A program made the translations under genes and the position numbers. The notes under the pieces were generated by a model. The model saw nothing but the letters and a program-made list of their open reading frames with translations, was not told the origin of the DNA and searched no databases. Positions 49,006-58,788 of a stretch of DNA of 64,000 nt are shown one piece after another (position 1 is the first letter of the stretch; every line of letters begins with the position of its first letter). The stretch lies in assembly GCF_024494725.1 (NCBI RefSeq), contig NZ_JANHDK010000005.1, positions 62,001 to 126,000 of the forward strand, in the 5' to 3' direction. This stretch comes from Haloplanus ruber. GTDB lineage: Archaea > Halobacteriota > Halobacteria > Halobacteriales > Haloferacaceae.

Positions 49006-50166
49006 ATGGCTATCGCCCGACACGGCGCCGGCCCGCGAGCGGCCGTCGGCGCCGTCGCCTCACAGGTCCACCCCGTATTCATGGCCCCGCCACTTGCTGC
49101 CTCCGGATTCGGCGCCGTTCTCGGCGGCTTCGTCGCGCCTCGCCTCGCTATCCTCCACCTCGCCGTCGCCTTCACCGCGCTCTACACCGCTCACGTCAAG
49201 GACGGCCTCGTCGACTTCCACCGTCGTGACGAGGACGACGACCACCCACTCACCCGGCGTGGCTGTCACCTCGCCATCCTCGGGTCGAGTGCCGCCTTCT
49301 TCGTCGGCGTCGCCGCTCTCGGGACTCTCGTCGACCCCGTCGCAGCCGCCCTCGCCCTCCCCGGGTGGCTGGTGGCCGTCCTCCACGCCCCGCAACTCGA
49401 CACCAACCCTCTCGGCGCGACTCTCGGGTACCCGGCTGGCATCGGCTTTGCCCTCCTCGGCGGCTACTACGTCCAGACCCGCGGCCTCTCGACGGCCGTC
49501 GTCGCTTTCGCCGCCGTCTTCGTCGTCGTCCTCGCTGGGATCAAGGTCGTCGACGACACCACCGACTACGCCTACGACCGTTCGGTCGATAAGCGGACGG
49601 TCGCGGTGGTCGTCGGCCGCGACCGGGCACGGGTCGTCGCCGGCCGACTCATGGGCGCGGGCATGATGGCCGTCCTCGCACTCGCCGCTACCGGCGTCGT
49701 CCCGCGAGGCTCCGCGCTCGCCGTCCTCCCGTTCGCCGTCGTCGCGCTGATCGCCCGGCGAGGCGACCCCAAGACCGCGACGATGTTGCTCGTGCGGGCG
49801 TCCTACCTCTTTTTTGCGCTTCTCGTTGTCGCCGTGTGGCTCCGACCGCTCGCCGGCCTCTCGGCGCCCGACCTCACCGTCCTCGGTCCCTACACCTACC
49901 TCGCCACGGAGCTACTGTGGGGGACCGTCGCCGTCGCGCTGGTGGTGCGGGCAAACGCGGTGCGGGCGGCCGCCCGAACCGTCGCCGTCCTCTACCCCTT
50001 CGCCTACGTCTGGGACTGGTACACCCTCACCGTCGGCGTCTTCGCGATTCCGATGCGGACGGGGATCGACCTGCTCGGTATCCCGCTGGAGGAACATCTG
50101 TTCATGCTGATCGTTCCGACGATGGTCGTCGGCGTTCACGAGACGCTACGCCACCTGTCCGACTAG
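49006..50166 (+). CDS. UbiA-family prenyltransferase fused to a lycopene cyclase-type domain
   Basis: A 386-residue polytopic membrane protein. The first 270 residues or so look like a UbiA prenyltransferase: the two Asp-rich prenyl-diphosphate sites are VKDGLVDFHRRDEDDDHP and KVVDDTTDYAYDRSVDKRT. The C-terminal 110 residues match one half of the archaeal/fungal-type lycopene cyclase (WDWYTLTVGVFAIPMRTG, then IPLEEHLFMLIVPT), which normally needs two such halves. I infer a carotenoid or isoprenoid-quinone modifying enzyme, perhaps a C5 elongase. Its role is not proven. Confidence 0.65.
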   Translation: MAIARHGAGPRAAVGAVASQVHPVFMAPPLAASGFGAVLGGFVAPRLAILHLAVAFTALYTAHVKDGLVDFHRRDEDDDHPLTRRGCHLAILGSSAAFFVGVAALGTLVDPVAAALALPGWLVAVLHAPQLDTNPLGATLGYPAGIGFALLGGYYVQTRGLSTAVVAFAAVFVVVLAGIKVVDDTTDYAYDRSVDKRTVAVVVGRDRARVVAGRLMGAGMMAVLALAATGVVPRGSALAVLPFAVVALIARRGDPKTATMLLVRASYLFFALLVVAVWLRPLAGLSAPDLTVLGPYTYLATELLWGTVAVALVVRANAVRAAARTVAVLYPFAYVWDWYTLTVGVFAIPMRTGIDLLGIPLEEHLFMLIVPTMVVGVHETLRHLSD

Positions 50167-50249
50167 TCGTGTGACGCCCTCGTCCGACGGCCGACGCCGA
50201 TCCCCGAATATAAATCCCGGTGTGACGTAGTTTACGTAGAGAGAGCGTG

Positions 50250-52124
50250 ATGTACGAAGATTCCGACGACGGGGAGATGCGAGCCTTCGAGGGCGCCTCG
50301 GGGGCTGTCTACGAGACGATTTTCCGCGAGATGCAGGATGCTGTCTTTCTGGTCGACGTCAAGCGGGTGGATGGCGACTACCGGTTTATTTTCCGACGGA
50401 ACAACGCTTCGCACCGACAACGAACTGGGATTTCGGAGGACGAATTCCGCGGACAGTCCCCGAGGGAACTGCTCGGTGCGGAGGAGGGTGCGGCCGTCGC
50501 GGCGAACTATCGCCGCTGTGCCGAACGGGCGGAGACGATCGAGTACGAGGAGGCGCTCACCTTTCCGGGTGGGACGAGCCACTGGCAGACGAAACTGACG
50601 CCGATCATCGACGACGGCGAGGTCTCACAGATCGTCGGGGTCGCCCGGGATATCACGGAACGAAAGACCCACGAACGGGAACTCCAGCACATCCACAGCC
50701 AGTTCGAGACCGTCTTGGATACCATGTCCGCGGCCGTGTTCCTGAAAGACACCGACGGCCAATATCTCATGATGAACCAGGCGTGTCGCGAACTGTTCAA
50801 CGCCGAAGATCGGGATATCGTCGGGCTTTCCGACTACGATCTCCTCCCTCCAGGGGTCGCCGAAGAGGCGAGAGCGGACGACCGACAGGTCATCGAGTCC
50901 GGTGAGGTAACCGAAATAGAGGAGACGGTCCCGACGGCCGTGGGGAACACCGTCCGGCTTACGCGAAAGTCCCCCGTCTACGAGGGCGACGAGATCACGG
51001 GGATCTGTGGCGTCTCGACCGACATCACCGAACAGAAGCGGCGTGAACAGGAGCTTCAACGCCTCACGGAGCGGTTGGAACTCGCCGTCGAGGGTGCGAA
51101 CCTCGGCATCTGGGACTGGGACATGACCACCGACGAGGTGGAGTTCAACGAGCAGTGGGCCCGGATTCTCGGCCACTCGCTCGACGAAATCGAGCCTCGA
51201 CTCGCGGCCTGGGAACAGCGCGTCCATCCCGACGACCTCGGCGGCGTCGAGGACACACTCGACAAACATCTGGCTGGCGAAACCGACCTCTACGACACGG
51301 AACACCGGATGAAAACCGCCGACGGACGCTGGAAGTGGATTCGCGATATCGGAAGGGTCGTCAATCGCGACGAGGACGGTGAGCCGCTGCGCGCCGTCGG
51401 CATCCACCTCGACATCGACGAGCGCAAGATGTACGAACAGACCCTCGAACGCCAGCGTGACAACCTCGAAGTGCTCAATCAGGTCGTGCGCCACGACGTC
51501 CGCAACGCCCTCCAACTCGTGATTGCCTACGGCGACGTGCTAGAGCATTACGTCGAGGACGACGGAGCCAAATATCTCCGACAGATCCTAGAGGCGGGCC
51601 GCGAGGCCGTCGACATCACCCAGACCGCCGGCGACGTCACCAAGGTGTTGCTCCGCTCGGAGGCCGACCGCACCCCGATGAATCTCCGCCCTCTCCTCAG
51701 AGAGCAGGTCGACGAGATCCGAACTAGCCACGAACGCGCCATCGTCACCGTCGACGGACCGATTCCGGACGTCGAGGTGCTGGCCGACGATATGCTCGCG
51801 TCGGTGTTTCGGAACCTGCTGAACAACGCCATCGTCCACAACGACAAGGAGCTTCCCGAAACCACCGTTTCGGTGAGCGTCGACGACGAGGCCGTCCGGG
51901 TCCACGTCGCGGACAACGGGCCGGGGGTTTCCGACGACCAGAAAGAGCAGATCTTCGAGGAGGGCGAGAAAGGCCTCGACAGCGAGGGAACTGGACTGGG
52001 ACTCTACCTCGTCCGGACACTCGCCGAGCGCTACGGCGGTGTGGTCTGGGTCGAAGACAACGACCCCGAGGGGAGTGTCTTCACCGTGGAGCTACTCCGC
52101 GAGTCGTGGGCCGGCGATCAGTGA
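50250..52124 (+). CDS. PAS-domain sensor histidine kinase
   Basis: A 624-residue cytoplasmic kinase. Three PAS domains in tandem, each ending in a PAC motif (VGVARDITERK, CGVSTDITEQK, VGIHLDIDERK), cover about residues 15-395. The dimerisation/phospho-acceptor helix is VLNQVVRHDVRNALQLVIAY with His in RHDVRNAL. The HATPase domain has NNAIVHNDKELP, VADNGPGVSDDQKEQIF and GTGLGLYLVRTLAERYGG. No transmembrane helix; it likely senses a cytosolic signal. No response regulator is adjacent. A GTG three bases earlier may be used. Confidence 0.85.
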   Translation: MYEDSDDGEMRAFEGASGAVYETIFREMQDAVFLVDVKRVDGDYRFIFRRNNASHRQRTGISEDEFRGQSPRELLGAEEGAAVAANYRRCAERAETIEYEEALTFPGGTSHWQTKLTPIIDDGEVSQIVGVARDITERKTHERELQHIHSQFETVLDTMSAAVFLKDTDGQYLMMNQACRELFNAEDRDIVGLSDYDLLPPGVAEEARADDRQVIESGEVTEIEETVPTAVGNTVRLTRKSPVYEGDEITGICGVSTDITEQKRREQELQRLTERLELAVEGANLGIWDWDMTTDEVEFNEQWARILGHSLDEIEPRLAAWEQRVHPDDLGGVEDTLDKHLAGETDLYDTEHRMKTADGRWKWIRDIGRVVNRDEDGEPLRAVGIHLDIDERKMYEQTLERQRDNLEVLNQVVRHDVRNALQLVIAYGDVLEHYVEDDGAKYLRQILEAGREAVDITQTAGDVTKVLLRSEADRTPMNLRPLLREQVDEIRTSHERAIVTVDGPIPDVEVLADDMLASVFRNLLNNAIVHNDKELPETTVSVSVDDEAVRVHVADNGPGVSDDQKEQIFEEGEKGLDSEGTGLGLYLVRTLAERYGGVVWVEDNDPEGSVFTVELLRESWAGDQ

Positions 52125-52177
52125 CCGGTACCGTCCCGAACGTCGCGGTGGCCGCCACGCCGTGCCCGCCGCGGTAA

Positions 52178-53923
52178 TCAGTCCTTCGCGCCCGGATCGG
52201 TTACCGCGCCGTTTGCCGCCGACCCGAACATCTGCCCGTATTTCGCCAGCACGCCGCCGGTGTAGTTCGGTTCGGGGTCGTACCCCTCCAGTCGCCCCTC
52301 GATTTCTGCGTCGCTGAGATCCACCGAGAGTTCGTGGTCGTCGACGTCGATAGTGATCACGTCGCCGTCTTCCAGTGCGGCGATTGGCCCGCCCACGAAC
52401 GCCTCGGGGGCGACGTGGCCGATGGAGAAGCCACGGGTCGCGCCGGAGAAGCGGCCGTCGGTGAAGAGAGCCACGTCCTCGGCGTGACCTTGGCCGGCGA
52501 CGGCGCTCGTGACGCCGAGCATCTCGCGCATCCCGGGCCCGCCGCGAGGCCCCTCGTTCCGGATGCCGATCACGTCCCCGGAGTCGACGTGACCCTCTTG
52601 GACGTACTCCATGGCGTTTTCCTCGTCGTCGAAGATCCGGACGGGGCCCTCGTGGTGGAGGTGGTCCTCGCCGGTGATCTTGATGACCGCCCCCTCGGGC
52701 GCGAGGTTGCCCGAGAGGATACGAATGGCGCCACGCTCGTGGATCGGGTCGTCGACCGTATGCAGGAAGTCGGCGTCCAGGTCGGCGACAGCGGGCGGAT
52801 CGTAGCGGTCGAGCGCCTCAGCCATCGTCTCGCCCGTGACGGTGAGCGCGTCGCCGTGGAGCAGGTCGGCATCCAGGAGTTCACGCAGGACGACCGGGAC
52901 GCCGCCGACCTCGTGAAGGTCGTTCATCACTCGCTCGCCCCCGGGCTGGAGGTTGGCGATCTTCGGCGTCCGCGCGCTGATGCGGTTGAAGTCCTCGATG
53001 TCGAGGTCGATACCAGCCTCGGCGGCCATCGCCAGCAGGTGGAGGACGGCGTTGGTCGACCCGCCGATAGCCACCTGGAGCGCGATGGCGTTCTCGAAGG
53101 ACTCCCGCGAGAGGAAATCGGAGGGCTTGCGCCGTGAGTCGACGACGTCGACGACGAGTTCGCCGGTTTCACGCGCCACCTCGTAGCGGGACTCGTCCTC
53201 GGCGGGCGGTGAAGCCGACCCGAGCGGTGCGAAGCCGATGGCCTCGCTGATCGAGGCCATGGTGTTGGCGGTGAACATACCGCCACAGGACCCCGCACCG
53301 GGGCAGGCGTTCCGTTCGAGGTCGTCGAGTTCCTCGTCGGACATCTCGCCCTCGGCGACGGCGCCGACGCCCTCGAAGACGTTCTGGATGGTGACCTCGC
53401 GGCCGTCGTGTTCGCCGGGCATGATCGACCCACCGTAGAGGAACACGGAGGGCAGGTCGGTCCGGATCGAGGCCATCATCATCCCGGGCATATTCTTGTC
53501 ACAGCCGCCGATGGTGACGAGGGCGTCCATGCGCTCGCCAAAGGAGACGAGTTCGACGGAGTCGGCGATGACCTCCCGGGAGATCAGCGAGGATTTCATC
53601 CCCTCGGTTCCCATCGAGATGGCATCGGAGATGGTGATCGTGCCGAACTCGATGGGCATGCCGCCTGCCTCGTCGATGCCTTCGATGGCCGACTCGGCCA
53701 GTTCGTCGAGGTGGACGTTACACGGCGTGATATCCGCCGCCGGATTGGGGACACCGATCATCGGCGACGAGAGGTCCTCGTCGTCGAACCCCATCGCGCG
53801 GAACATCGACCGATGGGGCGCGCGGTCCCGGCCCTCGGTAACGTCAGTACTCCGGAGGTCTGAGTCCTTGTCTCCGGCGTAGGGCTCCGACTCGGACTCT
53901 CGCTCTGGTTCCTGTTGACTCAT
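52178..53923 (-). CDS. ilvD: Dihydroxy-acid dehydratase (valine/isoleucine synthesis)
   Basis: A 581-residue Fe-S dehydratase converting dihydroxy acids to 2-keto acids for branched-chain amino acids. Cluster cysteines lie in [23 protein letters not shown] and [31 protein letters not shown] and the C-terminal [19 protein letters not shown] segments are conserved. It has an acidic N-terminal extension of about 35 residues, common in haloarchaea. Cytoplasmic. Stands alone from other ilv genes. Confidence 0.93.
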   Translation of the reverse strand: MSQQEPERESESEPYAGDKDSDLRSTDVTEGRDRAPHRSMFRAMGFDDEDLSSPMIGVPNPAADITPCNVHLDELAESAIEGIDEAGGMPIEFGTITISDAISMGTEGMKSSLISREVIADSVELVSFGERMDALVTIGGCDKNMPGMMMASIRTDLPSVFLYGGSIMPGEHDGREVTIQNVFEGVGAVAEGEMSDEELDDLERNACPGAGSCGGMFTANTMASISEAIGFAPLGSASPPAEDESRYEVARETGELVVDVVDSRRKPSDFLSRESFENAIALQVAIGGSTNAVLHLLAMAAEAGIDLDIEDFNRISARTPKIANLQPGGERVMNDLHEVGGVPVVLRELLDADLLHGDALTVTGETMAEALDRYDPPAVADLDADFLHTVDDPIHERGAIRILSGNLAPEGAVIKITGEDHLHHEGPVRIFDDEENAMEYVQEGHVDSGDVIGIRNEGPRGGPGMREMLGVTSAVAGQGHAEDVALFTDGRFSGATRGFSIGHVAPEAFVGGPIAALEDGDVITIDVDDHELSVDLSDAEIEGRLEGYDPEPNYTGGVLAKYGQMFGSAANGAVTDPGAKD

Positions 53924-53974
53924 GACCCGACTCTACTCGTCCGAGGGCTTAAAGCATGAGGCCTCGTGCGTGTC

Positions 53975-54520
53975 TCAGGTCTCACGCCCCGCCAATCCCG
54001 AGAGGTGGCCGGCCTCCGGCACGATAATCTCCTCGGCCCCGAGTCGCGCCGCGTTCTCGCTTCCCGGCAGACAGAAGACGGGCGTCCCCGCGACAACCCC
54101 TGCGACCGCCCGCGTCCCGACTACCTTCGTCCCGATTTCGTCGTACGAGAGCCGGCGAAAGAGTTCGCCAAAGCCCGGGAGCGTCTTCCCGAACAGGGGT
54201 TGGGCCGCCTCGGCGGTCACGTCGTCCGGCGTCACGCCCGTGCCGCCGGTGCTCACCACCGCGTCTACGTCGTCCCGTCCGGCGAGGTGCTTCAGCGTCG
54301 CCTGCACGCGGTCGTAGTCGTCCGGGATCAGCTCCCGGGTGGTGACCTCGTGGCCCGCGTCGGTGAACGCCGCTGCGATGGCGTCGCCCGCCGGGTCGTC
54401 GTCCAAGCCACGCGAGGAGGTGACGGTCACCACCGCGGCACCGAGGGTCTCGACGTCGTGGTGGTGGTGTTCGTGGTCGTGGTCGTCGCCACCGCCGTCG
54501 TGTCCGTGATCGTCAGCCAT
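53975..54520 (-). CDS. moaB: MoaB-family molybdopterin biosynthesis protein with His-rich N-terminus
   Basis: A 181-residue MogA/MoaB-fold protein that adenylylates molybdopterin. The motif VSTGGTGVTPDDVTAEA (GGTG site with acidic following residue) and LFRRLSYDEIGTKVVGTRAVAGVV are typical. The first 22 residues contain eight His (DHGHDGGGDDHDHEHHHHDV); I infer a metal (zinc, nickel or copper) binding tail. It would serve molybdenum enzymes such as the formate dehydrogenase at 14206. ATG 54520 chosen over a longer frame. Confidence 0.85.
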   Translation of the reverse strand: MADDHGHDGGGDDHDHEHHHHDVETLGAAVVTVTSSRGLDDDPAGDAIAAAFTDAGHEVTTRELIPDDYDRVQATLKHLAGRDDVDAVVSTGGTGVTPDDVTAEAAQPLFGKTLPGFGELFRRLSYDEIGTKVVGTRAVAGVVAGTPVFCLPGSENAARLGAEEIIVPEAGHLSGLAGRET

Positions 54521-54619
54521 GAGCGTGGCTTCGGGAGCCGCCCACAAAAACCGTCCCCGAGAGGCGCGCGACATATTGGACGAGTAACCACTTTGCCGAT
54601 GACGGTCGTACGCACGCGT

Positions 54620-54775
54620 ATGGTCGACGCATCCAGCGGGACGGAGGTAACGTGTTTCAAGTGTGGGTTCGCGGCGCCCGCCGGGAGCGACGACTGGGAC
54701 ACCGCGACCCATCCGTCGCTCGGGACGCTCCAGCGGTGCCCCGACTGCGGGAGTACGGACACGACGAGCGGATAG
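54620..54775 (+). CDS. Small zinc-finger protein (haloarchaeal CxxC type)
   Basis: A 51-residue protein with two CxxC pairs: TCFKCGFAAP and QRCPDCGST. The spacing gives a single zinc ribbon. Several such tiny zinc-finger proteins occur in haloarchaea, with no known function for most. Its start ATG at 54620 gives the compact form; an upstream ATG at 54599 is possible. Confidence 0.6.
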   Translation: MVDASSGTEVTCFKCGFAAPAGSDDWDTATHPSLGTLQRCPDCGSTDTTSG

Positions 54776-54861
54776 GGAACGGGGACGCCGGCCGGTGGAG
54801 GCGGATACCCCGGTCTCGCCGGAACCACAGCGTTTTGTCGGTCGCGGTGGTTTTCACGGGT

Positions 54862-55014
54862 ATGCACGCGGTCTATGTGGCCTACACCCTCGACGCGAGC
54901 GACTCCGACGTGGCGTCCGATCCGGTTGGCGGCCGGAACGCGCGACGCGGCGGCCGGGCGCCCTCGCGACCCCCGAGAGCACTGTGTAGCGGTCAGAGCG
55001 GGTCCCGACGGTGA
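54862..55014 (+). CDS. Possible 50-residue ORF coupled to the next gene
   Basis: Short frame beginning MHAVYVAYTLDASDSDVASD and ending in an Arg/Gly/Pro/Ser-rich stretch not typical of haloarchaeal proteins. Its TGA overlaps the GTG start of the next gene (GTGA), the arrangement used by true gene pairs in this window. The composition argues against it being conserved; it may be a leader or chance frame. Confidence 0.2.
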   Translation: MHAVYVAYTLDASDSDVASDPVGGRNARRGGRAPSRPPRALCSGQSGSRR

Positions 55015-55286
55015 GCGACGACGACCGCCCTGTTGTCGAACCCGGCGGGGACGTGTCGCGCACGAGCGACCCTCCGGACGGCGAGACGGACCTCGGATGG
55101 GTCGGGTGGGTACTCGTCGCGGCCGTCGTCCTCGCCGTTCTCGGGGTCCCCGGTGCCATCTACCTCTGGCCTGCCGGCGGGAGCGTCCTCGGCGCTCACT
55201 ACCGCACGGCGATGCTCGTTCTCCCCATGGCGCCGGCCGTCCTCCTCGGCATCGTCGCCGTCTGGTCGATGAAGAATCGACGCTAA
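55011..55286 (+). CDS. Small two-helix membrane protein, unknown function
   Basis: A 91-residue protein with an acidic N-terminal 28 residues and two transmembrane helices (LGWVGWVLVAAVVLAVLGVPGAIYLW and TAMLVLPMAPAVLLGIVAVW). GTG start. No catalytic motif; family not recognised. Confidence 0.55.
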   Translation: MSDDDRPVVEPGGDVSRTSDPPDGETDLGWVGWVLVAAVVLAVLGVPGAIYLWPAGGSVLGAHYRTAMLVLPMAPAVLLGIVAVWSMKNRR

Positions 55287-55354
55287 GAGCGGTTCGTAAT
55301 AAATCCTCCCGACAAGAGTTATATCACGGGGTATGGTAACGTGTACCGAACCGT

Positions 55355-55711
55355 ATGTTCGAAGAGTTCTCCGCCGGCTACTACCTCGGACGGTTGTACG
55401 TCCAGCCCCGCGACGGTGACCACGCCGTCATCCACCGGACGGACCACGAACGGATGAACGAACGCCTCTATTCGACGGGCGAGGGGGTCGAACGCCTCGA
55501 TGCGCCGCTCGTGATGAAACTCGACGGGCGTCACTTCCCGGTGCTCGGCGAGGAGGGCGTCCCCTCCGGGACGCTCGGCCTGCCCCCGACCGTCACCGAG
55601 ACGGACCTCCCCGACCGATGTGAGGTGTTCCTCGCCAAACCCGACCGCGCCGCCGAACTCCTCCGGTATTCGGGGTACGAGCCTGGTGGTGTCGCTGGCG
55701 AGGCCGTGTAG
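55355..55711 (+). CDS. Uncharacterised haloarchaeal protein (DUF5802-like)
   Basis: A 118-residue soluble protein starting MFEEFSAGYYLGRLYVQP, which I recognise as the haloarchaeal DUF5802 pattern. The rest alternates beta strands and loops (LDAPLVMKLDGRHFPVLGEEGVP, DRCEVFLAKPDR). Function unknown. A TATA-like GTTATATCA lies roughly 30-40 bp upstream. Confidence 0.65.
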   Translation: MFEEFSAGYYLGRLYVQPRDGDHAVIHRTDHERMNERLYSTGEGVERLDAPLVMKLDGRHFPVLGEEGVPSGTLGLPPTVTETDLPDRCEVFLAKPDRAAELLRYSGYEPGGVAGEAV

Positions 55712-55760
55712 ACGGGTCGCGGTCGCAGGGTAGAAGGCCCCCGCGCTCGCCTACCTATTC

Positions 55761-56720
55761 ATGCTCGATTCGTTGCTCGGGCGGGCCGAACTGAAGGCGC
55801 GCATCGAGGAACTCGAAGAGGAAAAGCGCCACCTCGAACGTCGACTCGACGCCGAGAGCGACCGCCGAGCCGAGGCCGCAACCGCCCGTCAGGAAGCCGA
55901 ACAGCGGGTCAATCGTCTCGAGGACCGCATCGCTGACCTGGAGGGCCGCCTCGACGCCGAACGCGACGACCGCGAGGCGTCGCTCACCCCGCGCGGCACC
56001 GAAGACCTGCGCGGCGACCGACGCGACGAGGTGCTTGCACGCCTCCGAAGCCTCTCGACGACGTCCGAAGGAGCGCTGACCGCGATGGTCGGCGCGGGCG
56101 GAGTCGGCGGGGCGAGCGCGGAGCGGGCACCGCCCGATAGCCTGGCGAACGACGCCGCCTCACCCCCCGACCGCGACGCCGTCGACGACGCCATCGGCGA
56201 CCGGGCGGCGCTTCTCGACGACGTCGCACCCGCGCTCGTCTGTGTCGACGACGCCGGCCTCGTGAGCGTCGCTCTCGACCCACCGCTCGCGCCCGATCCC
56301 TTCGTCGAGTGGGGCGAGGGCTTCCGCCTCGACCCCGACTGGTTTCGCCCGCCCGACGGCCTCGCCGTCGCGCTAGTTCGCTCGGATCTGTTCGCCGTCG
56401 GCCGCTACGACGGTGGCTCGCTCGTCGACGTCGAGACGGTCGAGACGGACGTCAAGGGACGTCACTCGAAGGGTGGATTCTCGCAGGCCCGGTTCGAGCG
56501 GCGTCGCGAGGAGCAGGTCGACGGCCACCTCGACGACTGTCGTGCCGTCCTCGACGCGCGCGACCCGGATCGACTCGTGCTCCTCGGCGAGCGAACCGTC
56601 CTCGACGACCTGGACCGCGAACCCGTCGCCCGCGCCCCCGTCGACGCGAGCGGCGACCCCGAGACCGCCCTCGTGGACGCCGCGGACTCCTTTTTCACGA
56701 CCCGGCTGACGCTGCTGTGA
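55761..56720 (+). CDS. Vms1/Ankzf1-family peptidyl-tRNA hydrolase-like protein
   Basis: A 319-residue protein: an N-terminal coiled coil (residues about 1-80, Glu/Arg/Ala-rich heptads) and a C-terminal release-factor-like domain with SKGGFSQARFERRREEQV, the motif of the archaeal Vms1/Ankzf1 group that cleaves stalled peptidyl-tRNA on ribosomes. It probably acts in ribosome quality control. A Glu/Gly-rich loop joins the domains. It overlaps the convergent membrane gene by 26 bp at the stop. Confidence 0.75.
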   Translation: MLDSLLGRAELKARIEELEEEKRHLERRLDAESDRRAEAATARQEAEQRVNRLEDRIADLEGRLDAERDDREASLTPRGTEDLRGDRRDEVLARLRSLSTTSEGALTAMVGAGGVGGASAERAPPDSLANDAASPPDRDAVDDAIGDRAALLDDVAPALVCVDDAGLVSVALDPPLAPDPFVEWGEGFRLDPDWFRPPDGLAVALVRSDLFAVGRYDGGSLVDVETVETDVKGRHSKGGFSQARFERRREEQVDGHLDDCRAVLDARDPDRLVLLGERTVLDDLDREPVARAPVDASGDPETALVDAADSFFTTRLTLL

Positions 56721-58788
56721 GCGCGGGATCGGCCGACGCCGTCGCGTTCGTCGCCCGGAGGTCGTGTTCGACGACGACGCCATCACGCGCCGCGTCGGGG
56801 ATGTACGCCGCCTCGCCGCCACACCGGAGCGCCTGCCGACAGACCTCGACGTATGGCGTCAGAGCGCGGGTTCGGTCGCCCTCGGTCGCTGTCGGCACCT
56901 CGAGCCGGTAGCTGAACCCGTTGCCCGAACCGTAGTCGGCAAAGGCCGTCACCTGCAGGTCGTCACGGTCGTCGACCGGAACCGTCGCGTTCCCGTTGAC
57001 GGGTGTCACGCCGCGGAGGCGGGCGCGGCCGTCGCCGACGACCAGCGACGGGGTGGCGAGTGTGGGCGTGCCGTTCGTGACGTAGTAGGCCTGCCCTGCC
57101 TCGGATTCGAGGCGGATGGAGACGCGTTCGACACCCGGTGGGACGCCGAGACGCAGGTCGAGGACGACCCGGTCGCCGGCGACGTGATCGACGGGCTGGA
57201 TTCGTGGGCGAACCGTCTCCCCCGCCGTCGGGACCCACGTCCCGCGGTAGGTGTAGCGATACAGCGTCCGCCCGGGGTGGGCGTCGACGACGTCGAACTG
57301 GCGCTCCCGGAGCGCGTAGACCACGTCGCCGTCGAAGTCGGGATCGTTGCGTAGCGCTTGGAACGGGTGATTCATCCAGTCACCGTACGGCGTCGGGAGG
57401 AAGACGAGTCCCCCGTCTTCGATCCCGTTGACAGGCGCGTACGCGCTCCGATAGGTGTCGGTCACCTCGGCGTTGCGCTCGACGGGGCTGGCGAGTGCCG
57501 TCGCCGCCGGCATCGCGAACGCGAGGAGGCAGACGGCCGCGATAGCGATTCCGATCCGGCGTCGCCGGGCGCCCTCGGAGACTCGCGACGCCAGCGCCGC
57601 TCGGAGTCGCTCGCCGCCGCCGACGACCCCGTGGGCGGCGAAGGCGGCGGTCGGCACCAGCAGGTCGAAGTGGTAGTACGGCCCGAGGTGGGCCACCAGG
57701 CCGTCGTTGGCCTGGCCGAGGTCGCCGAGGACGTTCACGTTCCCCCAGAAGTAGACGTTGCCGGCGGCCACCGAGACGAACAGGCCGGCGAGGACGAGAC
57801 GACGCGGGTCGGCCGACCGGTCGCGGGCCAGGCGGGCGAGGAGGCTACCGACGCCGACGGCCGCTAAGAGCGTCCCGACGGGGCCGGCGGCGACCCACTC
57901 GCCGAACAGGAGCGCGAGCACCCGGCCGTTGGCCCGAAGCGCGAGTTCGGGGGTGTACTCCCGTGAGTACGCGAGGATCTCACGCTGGCCGAAGCCGAGG
58001 CCGTCCCGCGGAGCGAACGCCTCGTAGGGAAACACTGTGGGATCGCCGGTCGTGAGGGCGTTGTACCCGAGCGCCGCACCGACCCCGACGAGGCCGAACG
58101 CCGCGGTCGTGGTCTGCCGAGCGACGCTGTCGTGGCCGAGGCCACGAAGCGTCCACAGCGCGTGGACGATTACGGGCGTCGCGAAGAGGACGGCCGTGTA
58201 GGGGCGGGCGAAGAAGGCACCACCCACGGCGAGGCCGGCGACGGCGGCGGCCCGGAGACTCCCGGTTCGCTGGGCGCGGAAGTACGCCACCGCGAACGCG
58301 AGGTTCAGGAGTGTCGTCGGCGCGTACGGCAGGAAGACCGCCGACTCGATCAGAAAGAGTGGCGAGACAAGCAGGAAGGCGGCTGCGAGCAGCCCCCGAC
58401 GGCGGTCGAAGGCTTCGGTGACGAGCGTGTAGGTGAGCGCGAGGTTCCCCGCCGCAATCCCCGCGAGCGCGAGGCGGTAGCCGCCAAGGCGTTCGCCGAT
58501 GGCGAACATCGCCGCCGGAACGGGGGCGTACTTCGCGTACAGTGCCCCGTCGGGCGCCCGGACGAAAAACCACGGGCGGTAGGCCTCCGCGACGGGCGGC
58601 CGCAGGAACACCTGGCCGTCGAGCAGCATCGCCGCCTGCTGGAGGTAGACGCCTTCGTCGTGGTTGAGGCTGTGGTACGGAAACAGACGCGTGGCGACCA
58701 GCAGAACGAGTAATCCGCCGCCGATGGCGAGGGCGGCGGCGAGCAGGCGGTAGGTTCGGGGACCGAGCCACGCCGTCTCTTCGGTCAC
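56695..58788 (-). CDS. GT-C-type membrane glycosyltransferase-like protein
   Basis: A 697-residue protein with about ten transmembrane helices and a long extracellular C-terminal domain. After the first helix comes YHSLNHDEGVYLQQAA, matching the catalytic Asp-Glu region of dolichyl-phosphate-mannose-type GT-C enzymes (PMT/GT39-like). It probably transfers a sugar from a lipid carrier outside the membrane. Start: GTG at 58788 overlaps the stop of the ABC ATPase gene (GTGA); a further GTG lies five codons earlier. It thus ends the iron-transporter operon. Confidence 0.7.
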   Translation of the reverse strand: MTEETAWLGPRTYRLLAAALAIGGGLLVLLVATRLFPYHSLNHDEGVYLQQAAMLLDGQVFLRPPVAEAYRPWFFVRAPDGALYAKYAPVPAAMFAIGERLGGYRLALAGIAAGNLALTYTLVTEAFDRRRGLLAAAFLLVSPLFLIESAVFLPYAPTTLLNLAFAVAYFRAQRTGSLRAAAVAGLAVGGAFFARPYTAVLFATPVIVHALWTLRGLGHDSVARQTTTAAFGLVGVGAALGYNALTTGDPTVFPYEAFAPRDGLGFGQREILAYSREYTPELALRANGRVLALLFGEWVAAGPVGTLLAAVGVGSLLARLARDRSADPRRLVLAGLFVSVAAGNVYFWGNVNVLGDLGQANDGLVAHLGPYYHFDLLVPTAAFAAHGVVGGGERLRAALASRVSEGARRRRIGIAIAAVCLLAFAMPAATALASPVERNAEVTDTYRSAYAPVNGIEDGGLVFLPTPYGDWMNHPFQALRNDPDFDGDVVYALRERQFDVVDAHPGRTLYRYTYRGTWVPTAGETVRPRIQPVDHVAGDRVVLDLRLGVPPGVERVSIRLESEAGQAYYVTNGTPTLATPSLVVGDGRARLRGVTPVNGNATVPVDDRDDLQVTAFADYGSGNGFSYRLEVPTATEGDRTRALTPYVEVCRQALRCGGEAAYIPDAARDGVVVEHDLRATNATASADPALTAASAGS

